Counted from the stretch's first letter, positions 16,853 through 25,212 are shown. The stretch is DNA of 60,613 bases from JAGQRJ01 sp041402045 (GCA_041402045.1 JAWKSZ010000050.1:1-60613); one strand, 5' to 3'. The notes: generated by a model not told the origin, from the sequence alone. A program made the numbers and translations.

Positions 16853-18282
16853 TTCTGGCTCCCGTCCGACCCGGGCCCGACCAGGCGGTAGTCCAGGGTC
16901 TCGTCGAAGGTCTCGCCGTCGCTCACCACGAGCTTCACGGGCACTCGCCGCCGCCCGCCGCTGAAGGCCTCTGCCGGCGCGATCACGATCAGGGTCAGCT
17001 CGGCCTGCTCGCCGCCCTCGAGCTCGAGGGGGTCCGAGGACGGGATCAGGCGCGCGCCCTCCACCCCCTGGAGCGCGACCCGGTAGCCGCGGAGCTCGTC
17101 GGTGCGGTTGCGCAGCTTGAGCCGGATCGTGTTTTGGATCTGCCCGTCGGGCAGGACCGCGAAGGGCGCGGCGGTGCGCCGCAGGATCGTGACCTTCCCG
17201 TCGGCGCGGGTGAACAGGGCCACCGCGAGGCCCGCGGTCAGGGCCAGCACCAGGGCGGTGTAGACCAGGACCCGCGGGCGCACGATCCGGCGCGGCTTGC
17301 CCTCGAGGCCGTCCTGCGAGCTGTAGCGGATCAGCCCGCGGGGGCGCTCGAGCTTGTCCATGATCGAGTCGCAGGCGTCCATGCACTGGGTGCAGTTGAT
17401 GCACTCCATTTGCAGGCCCTTGCGAATGTCGATCCCGGTGGGGCAGGTGATCACGCAGGCCTTGCAGTCCACGCAGTCACCGACCGGCGGGGCGTCCGCG
17501 GGGGCGTTCTTCTTGCGCTTGCCGCGGGGTTCGCCGCGGGCCGCGTCGTAGCTCACGATCATGCTCTGCCGGTCGAGGAGCACCGACTGGAAGCGCCCGT
17601 AGGGGCAGGTGACCGTGCACATTTGCTCGCGGAAGTAGGCGAAGTCGAAGGTCATGAGCGCGGTGGTCACCGCCATGACGCCGAAGGCCGCTGGGTGCTC
17701 GAGGGGCGAGTGCGTGATCCAGGTCAGGAGCCGGTCCGTGCCCACGAAGTAGGCGAGGAAGGTGTTGGCCACCACGAACGAGACCACGACGAAGGTCAGG
17801 TTCTTGAGCACCCGCCGGGGGGTCAGCCCCTGGCGATCCTGGCGCTGCTGGGCGGCGTAGTTGCCCTCGAACAGGCGCTCCAGCGGGCGATACAGGAACT
17901 CCATGTAGACGGTCTGGGGGCAGCCCCAGCCGCACCACACCCGGCCGAAGACCGCGGTGAGCAGGAAGATCGAGAAGAACACCAGGAGCATGAGCAGCGC
18001 CAGGAGCGGCGTGTCGGTGGGCGAGAACGCCGCGCCGAAGATCCAGAACTTGCGCTCCATGACGTCGAGCAGGAGCAGCGGGTCGCCGCCGATCCGCACG
18101 AAGGGCACGAGCATGAACACCGCGATCAGGCCGTAGGCCACGACCGCCCGCGCGGTGTGATAGCGGCCTTTGGACAGGCGCGGGCGGATCGTGTGCCGGG
18201 TGCCGTCGGCGTTGAGGGTCGCCAGCACCCGGGGCTCGGGCTTGAGCAAGGTGTCGGGGTGGTCGGCGTCGGGGTCGCTCAC
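16849..18282 (-). CDS. ccoG: Ferredoxin-type membrane protein CcoG/FixG/RdxA
   Basis: With the GTG at 18282 the protein is 477 residues, the usual family length. A longer frame from 18357 would overlap ccoP by 56 bases and adds non-family sequence. It shows membrane helices, VWCGWGCPQTVYMEFLYRPLE-type and TCPYGRFQS motifs, and two 4Fe-4S clusters (CVDCKACVITCPTGIDI and CINCTQCMDACD). A periplasmic Ig-like C-terminal domain follows. CcoG reduces Cu(II) for cbb3 oxidase biogenesis. It sits 19 bases after ccoP. Confidence 0.93.
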   Translation of the reverse strand: MSDPDADHPDTLLKPEPRVLATLNADGTRHTIRPRLSKGRYHTARAVVAYGLIAVFMLVPFVRIGGDPLLLLDVMERKFWIFGAAFSPTDTPLLALLMLLVFFSIFLLTAVFGRVWCGWGCPQTVYMEFLYRPLERLFEGNYAAQQRQDRQGLTPRRVLKNLTFVVVSFVVANTFLAYFVGTDRLLTWITHSPLEHPAAFGVMAVTTALMTFDFAYFREQMCTVTCPYGRFQSVLLDRQSMIVSYDAARGEPRGKRKKNAPADAPPVGDCVDCKACVITCPTGIDIRKGLQMECINCTQCMDACDSIMDKLERPRGLIRYSSQDGLEGKPRRIVRPRVLVYTALVLALTAGLAVALFTRADGKVTILRRTAAPFAVLPDGQIQNTIRLKLRNRTDELRGYRVALQGVEGARLIPSSDPLELEGGEQAELTLIVIAPAEAFSGGRRRVPVKLVVSDGETFDETLDYRLVGPGSDGSQK

Positions 18283-18301
18283 GGCGTCGCTGCTCGCTCG
18301 T

Positions 18302-18895
18302 CTAGAACTCGTGGACGTCGCCTTCGGGCGCCCGCGGGTTGGGAGGGTTGCTGCCACGCAGGCTCTGGACGTAGGCCGCCAGGCGCTGGATCTCGTCGGG
18401 CTTGAGGGACTTGCCCCAGGCGATCATGCCCTTGGCCTCCACCCCCCGATAGATCGTGAGGTAGATGTCCGTGGTCTGCTTGCAGTGGATCCAGTGGTCG
18501 TCGGTGAGGTTCGGGCCGATCTTGCCCTGGCCCTGGTCGCCGTGGCAACTGGCGCACACCGCGAGGAACTTCTCCTTGGCCGCCGCCATGGCCGCGGCGT
18601 CCTGGGAGAGGGCCTCCAGGCCCTCGTTGCTGATCCCCTCGAGCAGGTTCGCGCTGGCGGCGCGCTCCTTGAGGTCGGCGTCCTCGTGCTCGAACTCGCG
18701 GGCCACGCTGAAGGGCGTGAGGAACGCGAGGTAGGCCAGCGAGAACAGGAAGGTGGCCAGGAACAGCGCCTTCCACCAGCCGGGGAGCGGGTTGTCGTAT
18801 TCCTGGATCCCGTCGTAGTTGTGGTCGAGGATCTCGGCCTCGTGGGGGTCCGAGGCGGGGGTCTTCGTGTCGGGGGTGTGGGTGGCGTCGCTCAC
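18302..18895 (-). CDS. ccoP: Cytochrome c subunit CcoP, single-haem short form
   Basis: This 197-residue protein starts with a cytoplasmic segment containing HNYDGIQEYDNPLPGWW, the canonical CcoP signature. One membrane helix follows, then a cytochrome c domain with CASCHG and a distal Met in GMIAWG. Usual CcoP has two CxxCH haem sites in about 300 residues; here only one exists and the protein ends after YVQSLRG. It passes electrons from cytochrome c to CcoO/CcoN. The GTG start overlaps the ccoQ-like stop (GTGA). Confidence 0.9.
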   Translation of the reverse strand: MSDATHTPDTKTPASDPHEAEILDHNYDGIQEYDNPLPGWWKALFLATFLFSLAYLAFLTPFSVAREFEHEDADLKERAASANLLEGISNEGLEALSQDAAAMAAAKEKFLAVCASCHGDQGQGKIGPNLTDDHWIHCKQTTDIYLTIYRGVEAKGMIAWGKSLKPDEIQRLAAYVQSLRGSNPPNPRAPEGDVHEF

Positions 18896-19056
18896 GCGGC
18901 TTCCTCGGTGGCGGGGGTGGAAATCGGGGTGTCGTCTGCGAGGGGCATGCTGGCGGCCCAGCCGCCCCAGGCTTCGTGTCGGCTGCGGAACAGGTAGCTG
19001 GCCAGGGCCAGGAACCCCGACAGCGCGACGAGGAGGCTCAGGGATCCCATGCTCAT
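18892..19056 (-). CDS. ccoQ: CcoQ-like small membrane protein
   Basis: This 54-residue protein begins right after the ccoNO stop (TAAATG) and ends overlapping the ccoP GTG. It has one membrane helix (SLLVALSGFLALASYLF) then SRHEAWGGWA and a Thr/Pro/Glu-rich tail. Size, position and topology match CcoQ/FixQ, which stabilises the CcoP interaction. Sequence similarity in this family is low, so the name rests mainly on context. Confidence 0.75.
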   Translation of the reverse strand: MSMGSLSLLVALSGFLALASYLFRSRHEAWGGWAASMPLADDTPISTPATEEAA

Positions 19057-21342
19057 TTACTTACCCTCCTGGGGGCGGGCGCCGGGGGCGGCGGTCGCGC
19101 CGGCCTCGGTGGACTGGGGGGGCTTTATGTCGGTGCCCAGGCGCTGCAGGTAGGCGATCAGGGCGACGACCTGCTGGTTCTCGAGCTCGACGGTGCGCAG
19201 CACCTTGCCGTCCTCGTCCTTGATCTGGTTCGCGTCGGGGAGCTGGGCCAGGATCTCGCTGGTCAGGCGCTTGGCCTGGGTGCGCGCGGCGTCCGCGGCG
19301 CCCGTGATCTCCTCTTCGCTGTAGGGGACGCCCACCCGGGACAGCGCGCGCAGGCGCGCCGGCGCCGAGTCGAAGGGTGTGGCCGTCTCGAACAGGAAGC
19401 CGTAGACCGGCATGATCGAGCCTTGGCTCGTCTCCTGCGGGTTGCGGAAGTGGAGCACGTGCCAGCTGTGCTGGTACTTCCCGCCCACGCGGTGCAGGTC
19501 GGGGCCGATCCGGCGCGACCCCCACTGGAACGGGTGGTCGTAGACGAACTCGCCGGGCTTGGAGTATTCCCCGTAGCGCAGGGTCTCCGACGCGATCGGC
19601 CGGACCATTTGCGAGTGGCAGTTGTAGCAGCCCTCGCTCACGTAGACGTCGCGGCCGAGCTGCTCGAGCGGGGTGTAGGGCCGCACGGTGCTGATCGAGG
19701 GCACGTTGGACTTGATCAGGAAGGTGGGGATCACCTCGCCCAGCGACGCGACGACGACCGAGATCGTGACCCACACCGTGAACTTGAAGGGGAGGCCCTC
19801 CCAGTTGCGGTGCCAGTTGGCGCCGACCAGGCGCTCGAGCTTGTAGGCCGCGTCCAGGACGGGGACGCCCTTCTCCTCGAGGGGGCCCTTGGCCACCGGG
19901 TCCGGGGTCCAGTCGGGGCTGAGGGGGGCGTGCTCGTAGACCGGCACGTCGTAGGGGCGCGGGCGCGCGGCCCAGGTCATGAGCAGGTTCACGCCGCAGA
20001 TGATCGTGCCCAGCAGGTAGAGTGTGCCGCCCAGGGCGCGCAGGTAATACATGGGCATGATCGCGAGCACGGTCTCGACGAAGTCGCCGTTGGCCAGGCC
20101 GCCGGCGTCGGTGACCTCACGCCACATGAGGCCCTGGGTCAGGCCGGCGACGTAGAGCGGGACGATGTAGAGCAGGATCCCGATCGTCCCCAGCCAGACG
20201 TGCGCCTCGCACAGGCCGCGGCTCCAGAGCTGCTTGGTCTGGAACACCCGGGGGGCCATCCAGTAGACGGTCCCGAAGGTCATGAACCCGACCCAGCCCA
20301 GGGCGCCGGAGTGCACGTGGGCGATCCCCCAGTCGGTGTAGTGGCTCAGCGCGTTCACGCTCTTGATCGAGAGCATGGGGCCCTCGAAGGTCGACATGCC
20401 GTAGAAGGTCACGCCGACTACGAAGAACTTGAGCACCGGGTCGGCGGCGACCTTGTGCCAGGCGCCGCGCAGGGTCAGGAGCCCGTTGATCATGCCGCCC
20501 CAGGACGGCATCCACAGCATGAGCGAGAACAGCATGCCCAGGGTCGAGGCCCACTCAGGCAGCGCGGTGTAGTGCAGGTGGTGCGGGCCGGCCCAGATGT
20601 AAATGAACACCAGTGACCAGAAGTGCAGGATCGAGAGCCGGTAGCTGAACACCGGGCGGTTGGCTGCCTTCGGCAGGAAGTAATACATGAGGCCCAGGAA
20701 CGGCGTGGTCAGGAAGAAGGCCACGGCGTTGTGCCCGTACCACCACTGCATGAACGCGTCCTGGACGCCGGCGTAGACCGAGTAGCTGCGGAAGGCCTCG
20801 GCGGGGACGGCCAGGTTGTTGAAGATGTAGAGGATCGCGACGGTGATGATGCTCGCGATGTAGAACCAGATCGCCACGTAGATGTGACGCTCGCGCCGGC
20901 GGTAGATCGTGCCGAACACGTTCACCGCGAAGGCGACCCACACCAGCACGACCGCGAGGTCGAGGGGCCACTCGAGCTCGGCGTACTCCTTCGACTGGGT
21001 GATCCCCAGCGGGAGGGTCACCGCCGCGCCGACGATGATCAACTGCCAGCCCCAGAAGTGGACCGCGCTCAACGCGTCGCTGAACGTGCGCGTCTTGAGC
21101 AGGCGCTGCATGGAGTAGTAGCAGCCGGTGAAGAACGCGTTGCCGGCGAAGGCGAAGATCACCGCGTTGGTGTGGAGAGGGCGCAGCCGACCGAAGGTCA
21201 GCCACTCGATATTGAGGACGGGGAAGGCGAGCTGCAGGGCCAGGATCAGGCCGACCAGCATGCCGACGACGCCCCACACGATCGTCGCGGCCAGGAACAG
21301 CCGCGGGGTCTTGTCGTCGTAGGAGAACTTCTCGAGAGCCAT
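19057..21342 (-). CDS. ccoNO: Fused cbb3 oxidase subunits CcoN-CcoO
   Basis: This 761-residue protein joins two subunits in one frame. Residues 1-480 are CcoN with about 12 helices: RPLHTNAVIFAF (His57, haem b), WYGHNAVAFF (His204, CuB), GPHHLHY (254-257) and AHVHSGALGWVGF (342 onward). After a linker, residues about 500-745 are CcoO with one helix and the haem c site GCYNCHSQMVRP (572-576). Most cbb3 operons encode N and O separately; fusions occur in several phyla. It is the first gene of the eight-gene cco operon and catalyses oxygen reduction with proton pumping, usually under low oxygen. An ATG preceded by TGGAGTATCG fixes the start. Confidence 0.95.
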   Translation of the reverse strand: MALEKFSYDDKTPRLFLAATIVWGVVGMLVGLILALQLAFPVLNIEWLTFGRLRPLHTNAVIFAFAGNAFFTGCYYSMQRLLKTRTFSDALSAVHFWGWQLIIVGAAVTLPLGITQSKEYAELEWPLDLAVVLVWVAFAVNVFGTIYRRRERHIYVAIWFYIASIITVAILYIFNNLAVPAEAFRSYSVYAGVQDAFMQWWYGHNAVAFFLTTPFLGLMYYFLPKAANRPVFSYRLSILHFWSLVFIYIWAGPHHLHYTALPEWASTLGMLFSLMLWMPSWGGMINGLLTLRGAWHKVAADPVLKFFVVGVTFYGMSTFEGPMLSIKSVNALSHYTDWGIAHVHSGALGWVGFMTFGTVYWMAPRVFQTKQLWSRGLCEAHVWLGTIGILLYIVPLYVAGLTQGLMWREVTDAGGLANGDFVETVLAIMPMYYLRALGGTLYLLGTIICGVNLLMTWAARPRPYDVPVYEHAPLSPDWTPDPVAKGPLEEKGVPVLDAAYKLERLVGANWHRNWEGLPFKFTVWVTISVVVASLGEVIPTFLIKSNVPSISTVRPYTPLEQLGRDVYVSEGCYNCHSQMVRPIASETLRYGEYSKPGEFVYDHPFQWGSRRIGPDLHRVGGKYQHSWHVLHFRNPQETSQGSIMPVYGFLFETATPFDSAPARLRALSRVGVPYSEEEITGAADAARTQAKRLTSEILAQLPDANQIKDEDGKVLRTVELENQQVVALIAYLQRLGTDIKPPQSTEAGATAAPGARPQEGK

Positions 21343-21483
21343 CGATACTCCAGGAGCGTGGGTGGGAGTTACGGCGGCGCCCAATGCAAGGCGGGGGCCA
21401 GTCTTCAAGGGGCTGAAACGGTAGCAATTAGCGTTCAGCCCCGCGGATCCCACGTCACACTCGCGTGGATCTCGCGCCGCGGT

Positions 21484-21497
21484 TCACATCGCTGTGA
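21484..21497. promoter_or_regulatory. TCACA-N4-TGTGA palindrome upstream of cco operon
   Basis: A 14-base palindrome lies about 140 bases upstream of ccoNO. Half-sites TGTGA/TCACA are the recognition words of CRP-family regulators, but the spacing and orientation differ from the usual TGTGA-N6-TCACA, and no TTGAT-N4-ATCAA FNR box is visible. It is a candidate control site for the oxidase operon. Confidence 0.3.
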
Positions 21498-21524
21498 CGC
21501 TTGCATTCAAGGGGTTAGGTGCAT

Positions 21525-21560
21525 TGACCCCGGTGGGGGGGGTACCCACCCCGGGGGTCA
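21525..21560. terminator. GC-rich imperfect palindrome between SprT gene and cco operon
   Basis: TGACCCCGG and CCGGGGGTCA flank a G/C core centred on GGGGTACCC, giving a long imperfect hairpin. It lies 42 bases after the stop of the upstream minus-strand gene, so it probably ends that transcript and insulates ccoNO. Confidence 0.45.
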
Positions 21561-21601
21561 GCGGACGTTCGAGGACCGCCGAATCATGACGCGGGACCGC
21601 C

Positions 21602-22786
21602 TCAGCCGGGGAGCGCGAGCCCCGCGTCGCGGGCGCTGGCCACCGGCTGGTGCAGGCGGATCCGCTCGCCCGCGCGCACGCCCTCGCTGCGCACGTCGGA
21701 GTGCCCGACGGCGTCGAGCCGGGTGCGGGTCGTGCGCGGGTAGCGCTCGCGGGCGAAGGCGTTGAGCTCGGGGTCGCCGATCCAGATCAGCCCGCGCTCG
21801 GCGCTCTGGGTCTGGCTCTGGTTGAGCTGCCGGCGGAACCCCGCGAGCAAGCCGTCGAGGTAGTGGCGCTTGGCCCGGCGGTCGGTGATCTCGCGCTCCG
21901 CCTTGAAGCGCTGCCACAGGCTCTGGCACTGACGCTCGAGGCAGTCGTGTACGTACTCCGCCATGTCGACGTTGGCCCGGGTGCCCATGACCTCGAGCCG
22001 GCTGCCGCGGACCCCGCGCGCCACGTCGTAGCTGTCCACCCAAATGCACTGCACGAAGAAGTACTCCTGCAGGATCGAGGCGATCTGGTAGCGGTAGTGC
22101 GGGGTGCGGCCCGAGGCCCTGCCCAGGTAGCGATAGGTGTAGTGGCGGGTCGGCCCGCGCACGCCGTCGAGGTTGTACTTGAGCATGAGCTCGCTGGCCC
22201 GGGCGAAGGCCGCTTGCGCCTCGTGCTCGTCGGGGTTGTTGTCGGCGAGGGCCAGGAGCTTGTGGATCTTGCGCAGGCGCGCGTCGCCCTCGCCGAGCTC
22301 GACGGCCAGGGGCGCGTCGCGGTGCAGCGGCACGCCGCCGTCGCCGGTGGGGGAGGGGTCGCAGGCGAGGAGCCGGCAGGCCTCCTGGAACGCCGGGCCG
22401 TGGGGCGGCTCGTGGTCGCGGCGCAGGACCTCGCTCACGTACTGATGGGCGACCTCGTGCTTGAGGGTCTCCACCACCGACTCCCAGGTGTAGCAGAGCA
22501 CCTGGCGCCGGGCGATCGAGATCAGGCGGCGCTCGGGGTCCCACGACCCCCATTGGCGCTCGCTGCAGGTCAGGCGAAAGCTCGGCGCGCGCAGGGTCGA
22601 GCGCAGGTAAATGAAGGACAGGTCGCCCCAGCACTCGGCCAGGCGCCGCAGGCACTGCTGCTCCAAGGCTTCGCTCAGCTCGCGGCGAGCCATGACCTCC
22701 TGGTCCTCGGCGAGGGATCGCTCCCAGTCGTCCGGGTCCAGCCTCCTCACGGAGCCCCCCCTGTGTCTTCCCCAGTCCCTGGACAT
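21602..22786 (-). CDS. SprT-like zinc metalloprotease-type domain fused to DUF2786
   Basis: This 394-residue protein carries a SprT-like region (about 30-150) with the zinc motif HEVAHQYV. A second conserved part (about 165-210) reads RKIHKLLALADNNPDEHEA and AFARASELMLKYNL, the DUF2786 signature. The remainder up to about 330 is helical (YQIASILQEYFFVQCIW). SprT-family proteins bind zinc and some cleave DNA-crosslinked proteins. The combination suggests a nucleic-acid-linked protease, which is inference. A -10-like TAGGCT sits only six bases before the ATG, so the transcript may be leaderless. It is divergent from the GyrB-like gene. Confidence 0.8.
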   Translation of the reverse strand: MSRDWGRHRGGSVRRLDPDDWERSLAEDQEVMARRELSEALEQQCLRRLAECWGDLSFIYLRSTLRAPSFRLTCSERQWGSWDPERRLISIARRQVLCYTWESVVETLKHEVAHQYVSEVLRRDHEPPHGPAFQEACRLLACDPSPTGDGGVPLHRDAPLAVELGEGDARLRKIHKLLALADNNPDEHEAQAAFARASELMLKYNLDGVRGPTRHYTYRYLGRASGRTPHYRYQIASILQEYFFVQCIWVDSYDVARGVRGSRLEVMGTRANVDMAEYVHDCLERQCQSLWQRFKAEREITDRRAKRHYLDGLLAGFRRQLNQSQTQSAERGLIWIGDPELNAFARERYPRTTRTRLDAVGHSDVRSEGVRAGERIRLHQPVASARDAGLALPG

Positions 22787-22792
22787 CCCGAG

Positions 22793-22798
22793 AGCCTA
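22793..22798 (-). promoter_or_regulatory. -10-like element TAGGCT immediately before the SprT gene
   Basis: TAGGCT on the minus strand is separated from the ATG by six bases, the spacing expected when transcription starts at the start codon. No ribosome site precedes the gene. Confidence 0.4.
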
Positions 22799-22873
22799 CC
22801 TCGGTCCTCCGACAAGGATGGTTGGGCGTTGTTCGGGGGGCGAGCGGGGCGCGTCGCGGCGCGGCTGGCGGGC

Positions 22874-22879
22874 TACGAT
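22874..22879 (+). promoter_or_regulatory. -10-like element TACGAT immediately before the GyrB-like gene
   Basis: TACGAT lies six bases before the ATG at 22886 and there is no purine-rich ribosome site. The pattern suggests a leaderless transcript, divergent from the matching element of the SprT gene 75 bases away. Confidence 0.4.
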
Positions 22880-22885
22880 GACTCC

Positions 22886-23401
22886 ATGGACGTGCTCGAC
22901 GCGATCGTGGTGCTGCGCGCGCTGTGGGAGAACGCCCTCGCCCAGCGAGGGGCCGGCGCCTCCCGCGTAGAGGTGGAGGTCTACGGCGACGGGGTCCAGG
23001 TCCGCGACGACGGCCCGGGGTTGCCGGTGCACCCCCACCCACGCTCGGGGCGCTCGCTGCTCGAGGTGATCCTCACGGGGCCGCGGCGCGGCCCGCTGAA
23101 CACCCTGGCCCGGGTCACCCGCAGTTGCCTCTGGCTCGAAGTCCGCGTGGGGCGAGACGAGGGGGTCTACCGTCAGCGCTACGACTTCGCCGCGCCGGGC
23201 GTGCTCGAAGGCCCGCTCGCCTCGGACGAGGGCCCCGACCGCGGGACCACGATCCGCTGCGCACCGGCGCAAGGCGAGCTCCCCGCCCTCGACGCCCTCG
23301 CCGCGGAGCTCGCCCCCGACCTCCCCGCGGGGCTCGAGGTCGTGCTCCGGGACCGTCGCACCGGCGCCGAGCTGCGGCTCGAGGGCGGCCCCCGTGCGTG
23401 A
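22886..23401 (+). CDS. Minimal GyrB-type GHKL domain protein, degenerate
   Basis: This 171-residue protein is collinear with the ATPase domain of DNA gyrase subunit B: SRVEVEVYGDGVQVRDDGPG (D41-G45, the Bergerat G1 box), a GLPV.HP..GRSLLEVILTG stretch, then LWLEVRVGRDEGVYRQRYD and DRGTTIR (118-124), ending RDRRTGAELRLEGG. The ATP lid (GGLHGVG of gyrase) is missing, and the N-box is shortened to WEN, so the catalytic Glu/Asn spacing is lost. No transducer, TOPRIM or GyrB C-terminal domain follows. It is probably a non-hydrolysing binding or regulatory protein. It overlaps the methyltransferase by eight bases. Confidence 0.75.
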   Translation: MDVLDAIVVLRALWENALAQRGAGASRVEVEVYGDGVQVRDDGPGLPVHPHPRSGRSLLEVILTGPRRGPLNTLARVTRSCLWLEVRVGRDEGVYRQRYDFAAPGVLEGPLASDEGPDRGTTIRCAPAQGELPALDALAAELAPDLPAGLEVVLRDRRTGAELRLEGGPRA

Positions 23402-24275
23402 GGAGCGCGGGAGCACGACCGCCGAGATCGTGTGCTCCTGGCGCGCGCTGGAGGCGTGCCTCCCCCCCGAGCGGCGCCTGCTCGACGACCCCTACGCCGC
23501 GGGGTTCCTGCGCGGGCTGCGCGCTGGGTGGCTCGGCGCGCTGCGGCGGCTGCCCTCTGGCCTGCGCCTCGGCGCCGCGCGGGCGATCGACGTCTCGCTC
23601 TCGGGCACCTACAGCTTCGTGATCGCCCGCCACCGCCAGATCGACGAGCGCCTGCGCGCGTTCGACGGCGAGCAGGTCGTGCTCCTCGGCGCGGGCTACG
23701 ACAGCCGCCGCGCGCGGCTGCGCGAGCACCTCGTCGGCAAGCGCGTGTTCGAGGTCGACCACCCCGCCACCGCGCGGGCGAAGGCCGAGCGCGCGGCGGG
23801 CGCCTTCGGCGGCGCGCGCCTCGCCCCGGCGCAGGAGGTCCAGGTCGACTTCGTGCGCGAGTCCTTCGCCGACGCGCTCCTGGCCCACGGCTTCGAGCAG
23901 GGCGCCCCGACCGCCTGGGTGTGGGAGGGGGTGAGCATGTACCTCCCCGAGGCGGGGGTGCTCGAGTGCCTGCAGCGGATCGCTGGGCTCTCGGGCCCTG
24001 GCTCCTGGGTCAGCTTCGACGCGCTCACCAACCCCGGCGGCCTCGAAGGCGCGAGCCTGCGCGCGCTCTCCGCGGCGCTGCGCGTGGTGGGGGAGCCCTT
24101 CCTCTGGACGCCGTCGCCGCTCGACCTGGCGCGGGTCGTGTCCCGGAGCGGCCTCGACGTGGCCGAGGTGTGCCCCACCGTCGACCTCGTCCGGCGCTTC
24201 GACCCGCGGCGCGTGTCGCGCGGTCTCCTCGAGAGCAGCCTGGTGCTCGTGCACGCGACCTCGCGCGGGGGGTGA
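23394..24275 (+). CDS. SAM-dependent methyltransferase, leucine carboxyl methyltransferase/TIGR00027 type
   Basis: This 293-residue protein has a family-typical N-terminus (TAEIVCSWRALEA, LLDDPYAAGFL), a SAM site VVLLGAGYDSRRARL (about 93-107), an acidic FEVDHPAT strand, and AWVWEGVSMYLPE. The PF04072-like family methylates carboxyl or other groups on small molecules; the substrate here is unknown. The GTG start lies inside the end of the GyrB-like gene, so the two are translationally coupled and may share a function. The C-terminal part (about 200-293) has the usual lid and MTase strands. Confidence 0.87.
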   Translation: MREERGSTTAEIVCSWRALEACLPPERRLLDDPYAAGFLRGLRAGWLGALRRLPSGLRLGAARAIDVSLSGTYSFVIARHRQIDERLRAFDGEQVVLLGAGYDSRRARLREHLVGKRVFEVDHPATARAKAERAAGAFGGARLAPAQEVQVDFVRESFADALLAHGFEQGAPTAWVWEGVSMYLPEAGVLECLQRIAGLSGPGSWVSFDALTNPGGLEGASLRALSAALRVVGEPFLWTPSPLDLARVVSRSGLDVAEVCPTVDLVRRFDPRRVSRGLLESSLVLVHATSRGG

Positions 24276-24420
24276 GGTCGCTCCGACCCCGCGGGGCGCA
24301 TGCGCGCGCCCCCAGGTCTGGTGCTCACGGGTAGCTCGACGTCCTCTCCCTTGGGCTGAAGGCGCCGCTGAGGTGCAAAGACTGGCTTCGCAAGGCCCCC
24401 ACCGGGCGTTTTCGAGGGTG

Positions 24421-24426
24421 TAGACT
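24421..24426 (+). promoter_or_regulatory. -10-like element TAGACT immediately before FHA gene
   Basis: TAGACT is followed by seven bases and then the ATG at 24434. There is no ribosome site, consistent with a leaderless start. Confidence 0.4.
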
Positions 24427-24433
24427 TCGCCCC

Positions 24434-25027
24434 ATGGAGCCGGTTCCCTACGAAGAGTTCGTCGACGCGCACCGCGACCTGAGCGAGGCAGAGTTCCTCG
24501 CGCGCGTGCGGTGGCCGGTGCTCCTCGTCCCGCCCTTCGCCCTGGCCCACGACAACCCCGCGGACACCCCCTTCCTCACCAACGCGTTCAGCCCCGAGGC
24601 GCTGAGCGGGAAGCTCGCGGGCGGACGGGTGGTGATCGCGCCGGTGCGCAAGCGCGAGGGGGCCAACGCGTTCACGGGCATGGTGACCCTCGGGCGCGCG
24701 GCCAACAACGACGTGGTCCTGCACAACTCGAACGTGTCGAAGTTCCACGCCTACATTCGCAAGATCGGTGAGTCGTGGACGGTGAGCGACGCGAACTCGC
24801 TCAACGGCACCGAGCTCGACGGGAAGGTCCTCCCCTCGGAGCACCCGTTCCCGGTGCGCAGCGGCTCACGCCTGCGCCTGTCGAGCGTGGTGTGCTTGCA
24901 GTTCCTGCTGCCCGAGGAGCTCTACCGCCGCGTGCAGGACGGGAGCCTCCCGCCCTGGCAGCACTACCTGCCGGACGCCGCGGATCCCGACCTGGAGACC
25001 GAGGTCGTCGCCTTCGGGCGCAGGTAG
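24434..25027 (+). CDS. FHA-domain protein
   Basis: This 197-residue protein has an N-terminal acidic region (about 1-70) of unknown type, then a forkhead-associated domain (about 70-165) with the phosphothreonine-binding set TLGRAANNDVVL, SNVSKFHA and SDANSLNGT. FHA domains bind pThr peptides in Ser/Thr kinase signalling or secretion. No kinase gene is adjacent. The chosen ATG fits a short protein with no signal peptide, so it is cytoplasmic. The downstream 750 bases hold only repeats. Confidence 0.88.
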   Translation: MEPVPYEEFVDAHRDLSEAEFLARVRWPVLLVPPFALAHDNPADTPFLTNAFSPEALSGKLAGGRVVIAPVRKREGANAFTGMVTLGRAANNDVVLHNSNVSKFHAYIRKIGESWTVSDANSLNGTELDGKVLPSEHPFPVRSGSRLRLSSVVCLQFLLPEELYRRVQDGSLPPWQHYLPDAADPDLETEVVAFGRR

Positions 25028-25181
25028 GTCGGTTCGCTTCGCTCGGGCGAGCGCGGCGGAGATCCAGGAAGACATTCACCGCAGAGGGCGGCGGCGCGCG
25101 CTCCAAGGCGGGACGCCGGCGGTGGGAGAAGCGCGCGGCTCCGCGGAGGGACAGGGCGCGCTGACGGAGCGGGAAGGCATG

Positions 25182-25212
25182 CACCGCCAAGGACGCCAAG
25201 GACGCCAAGGCT
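25182..25212. repeat. Short-period repeat word CCGCCAAGGACGCCAAGG
   Basis: It contains three 9-base steps of the type GCCAAGGAC preceded by CACCG. The same word, or its reverse complement, recurs at 34321, 34786, 35025, 40047 and 40199 in other spacers. Nearby 25070 has a related CACCGCAGAGG. No gene is seen in 25028-25777. Confidence 0.7.

Noticed and set aside
21343..21600. FNR/Anr box upstream of ccoNO
   Set aside because: No TTGAT-N4-ATCAA or close variant was seen; only the TCACA-N4-TGTGA palindrome.
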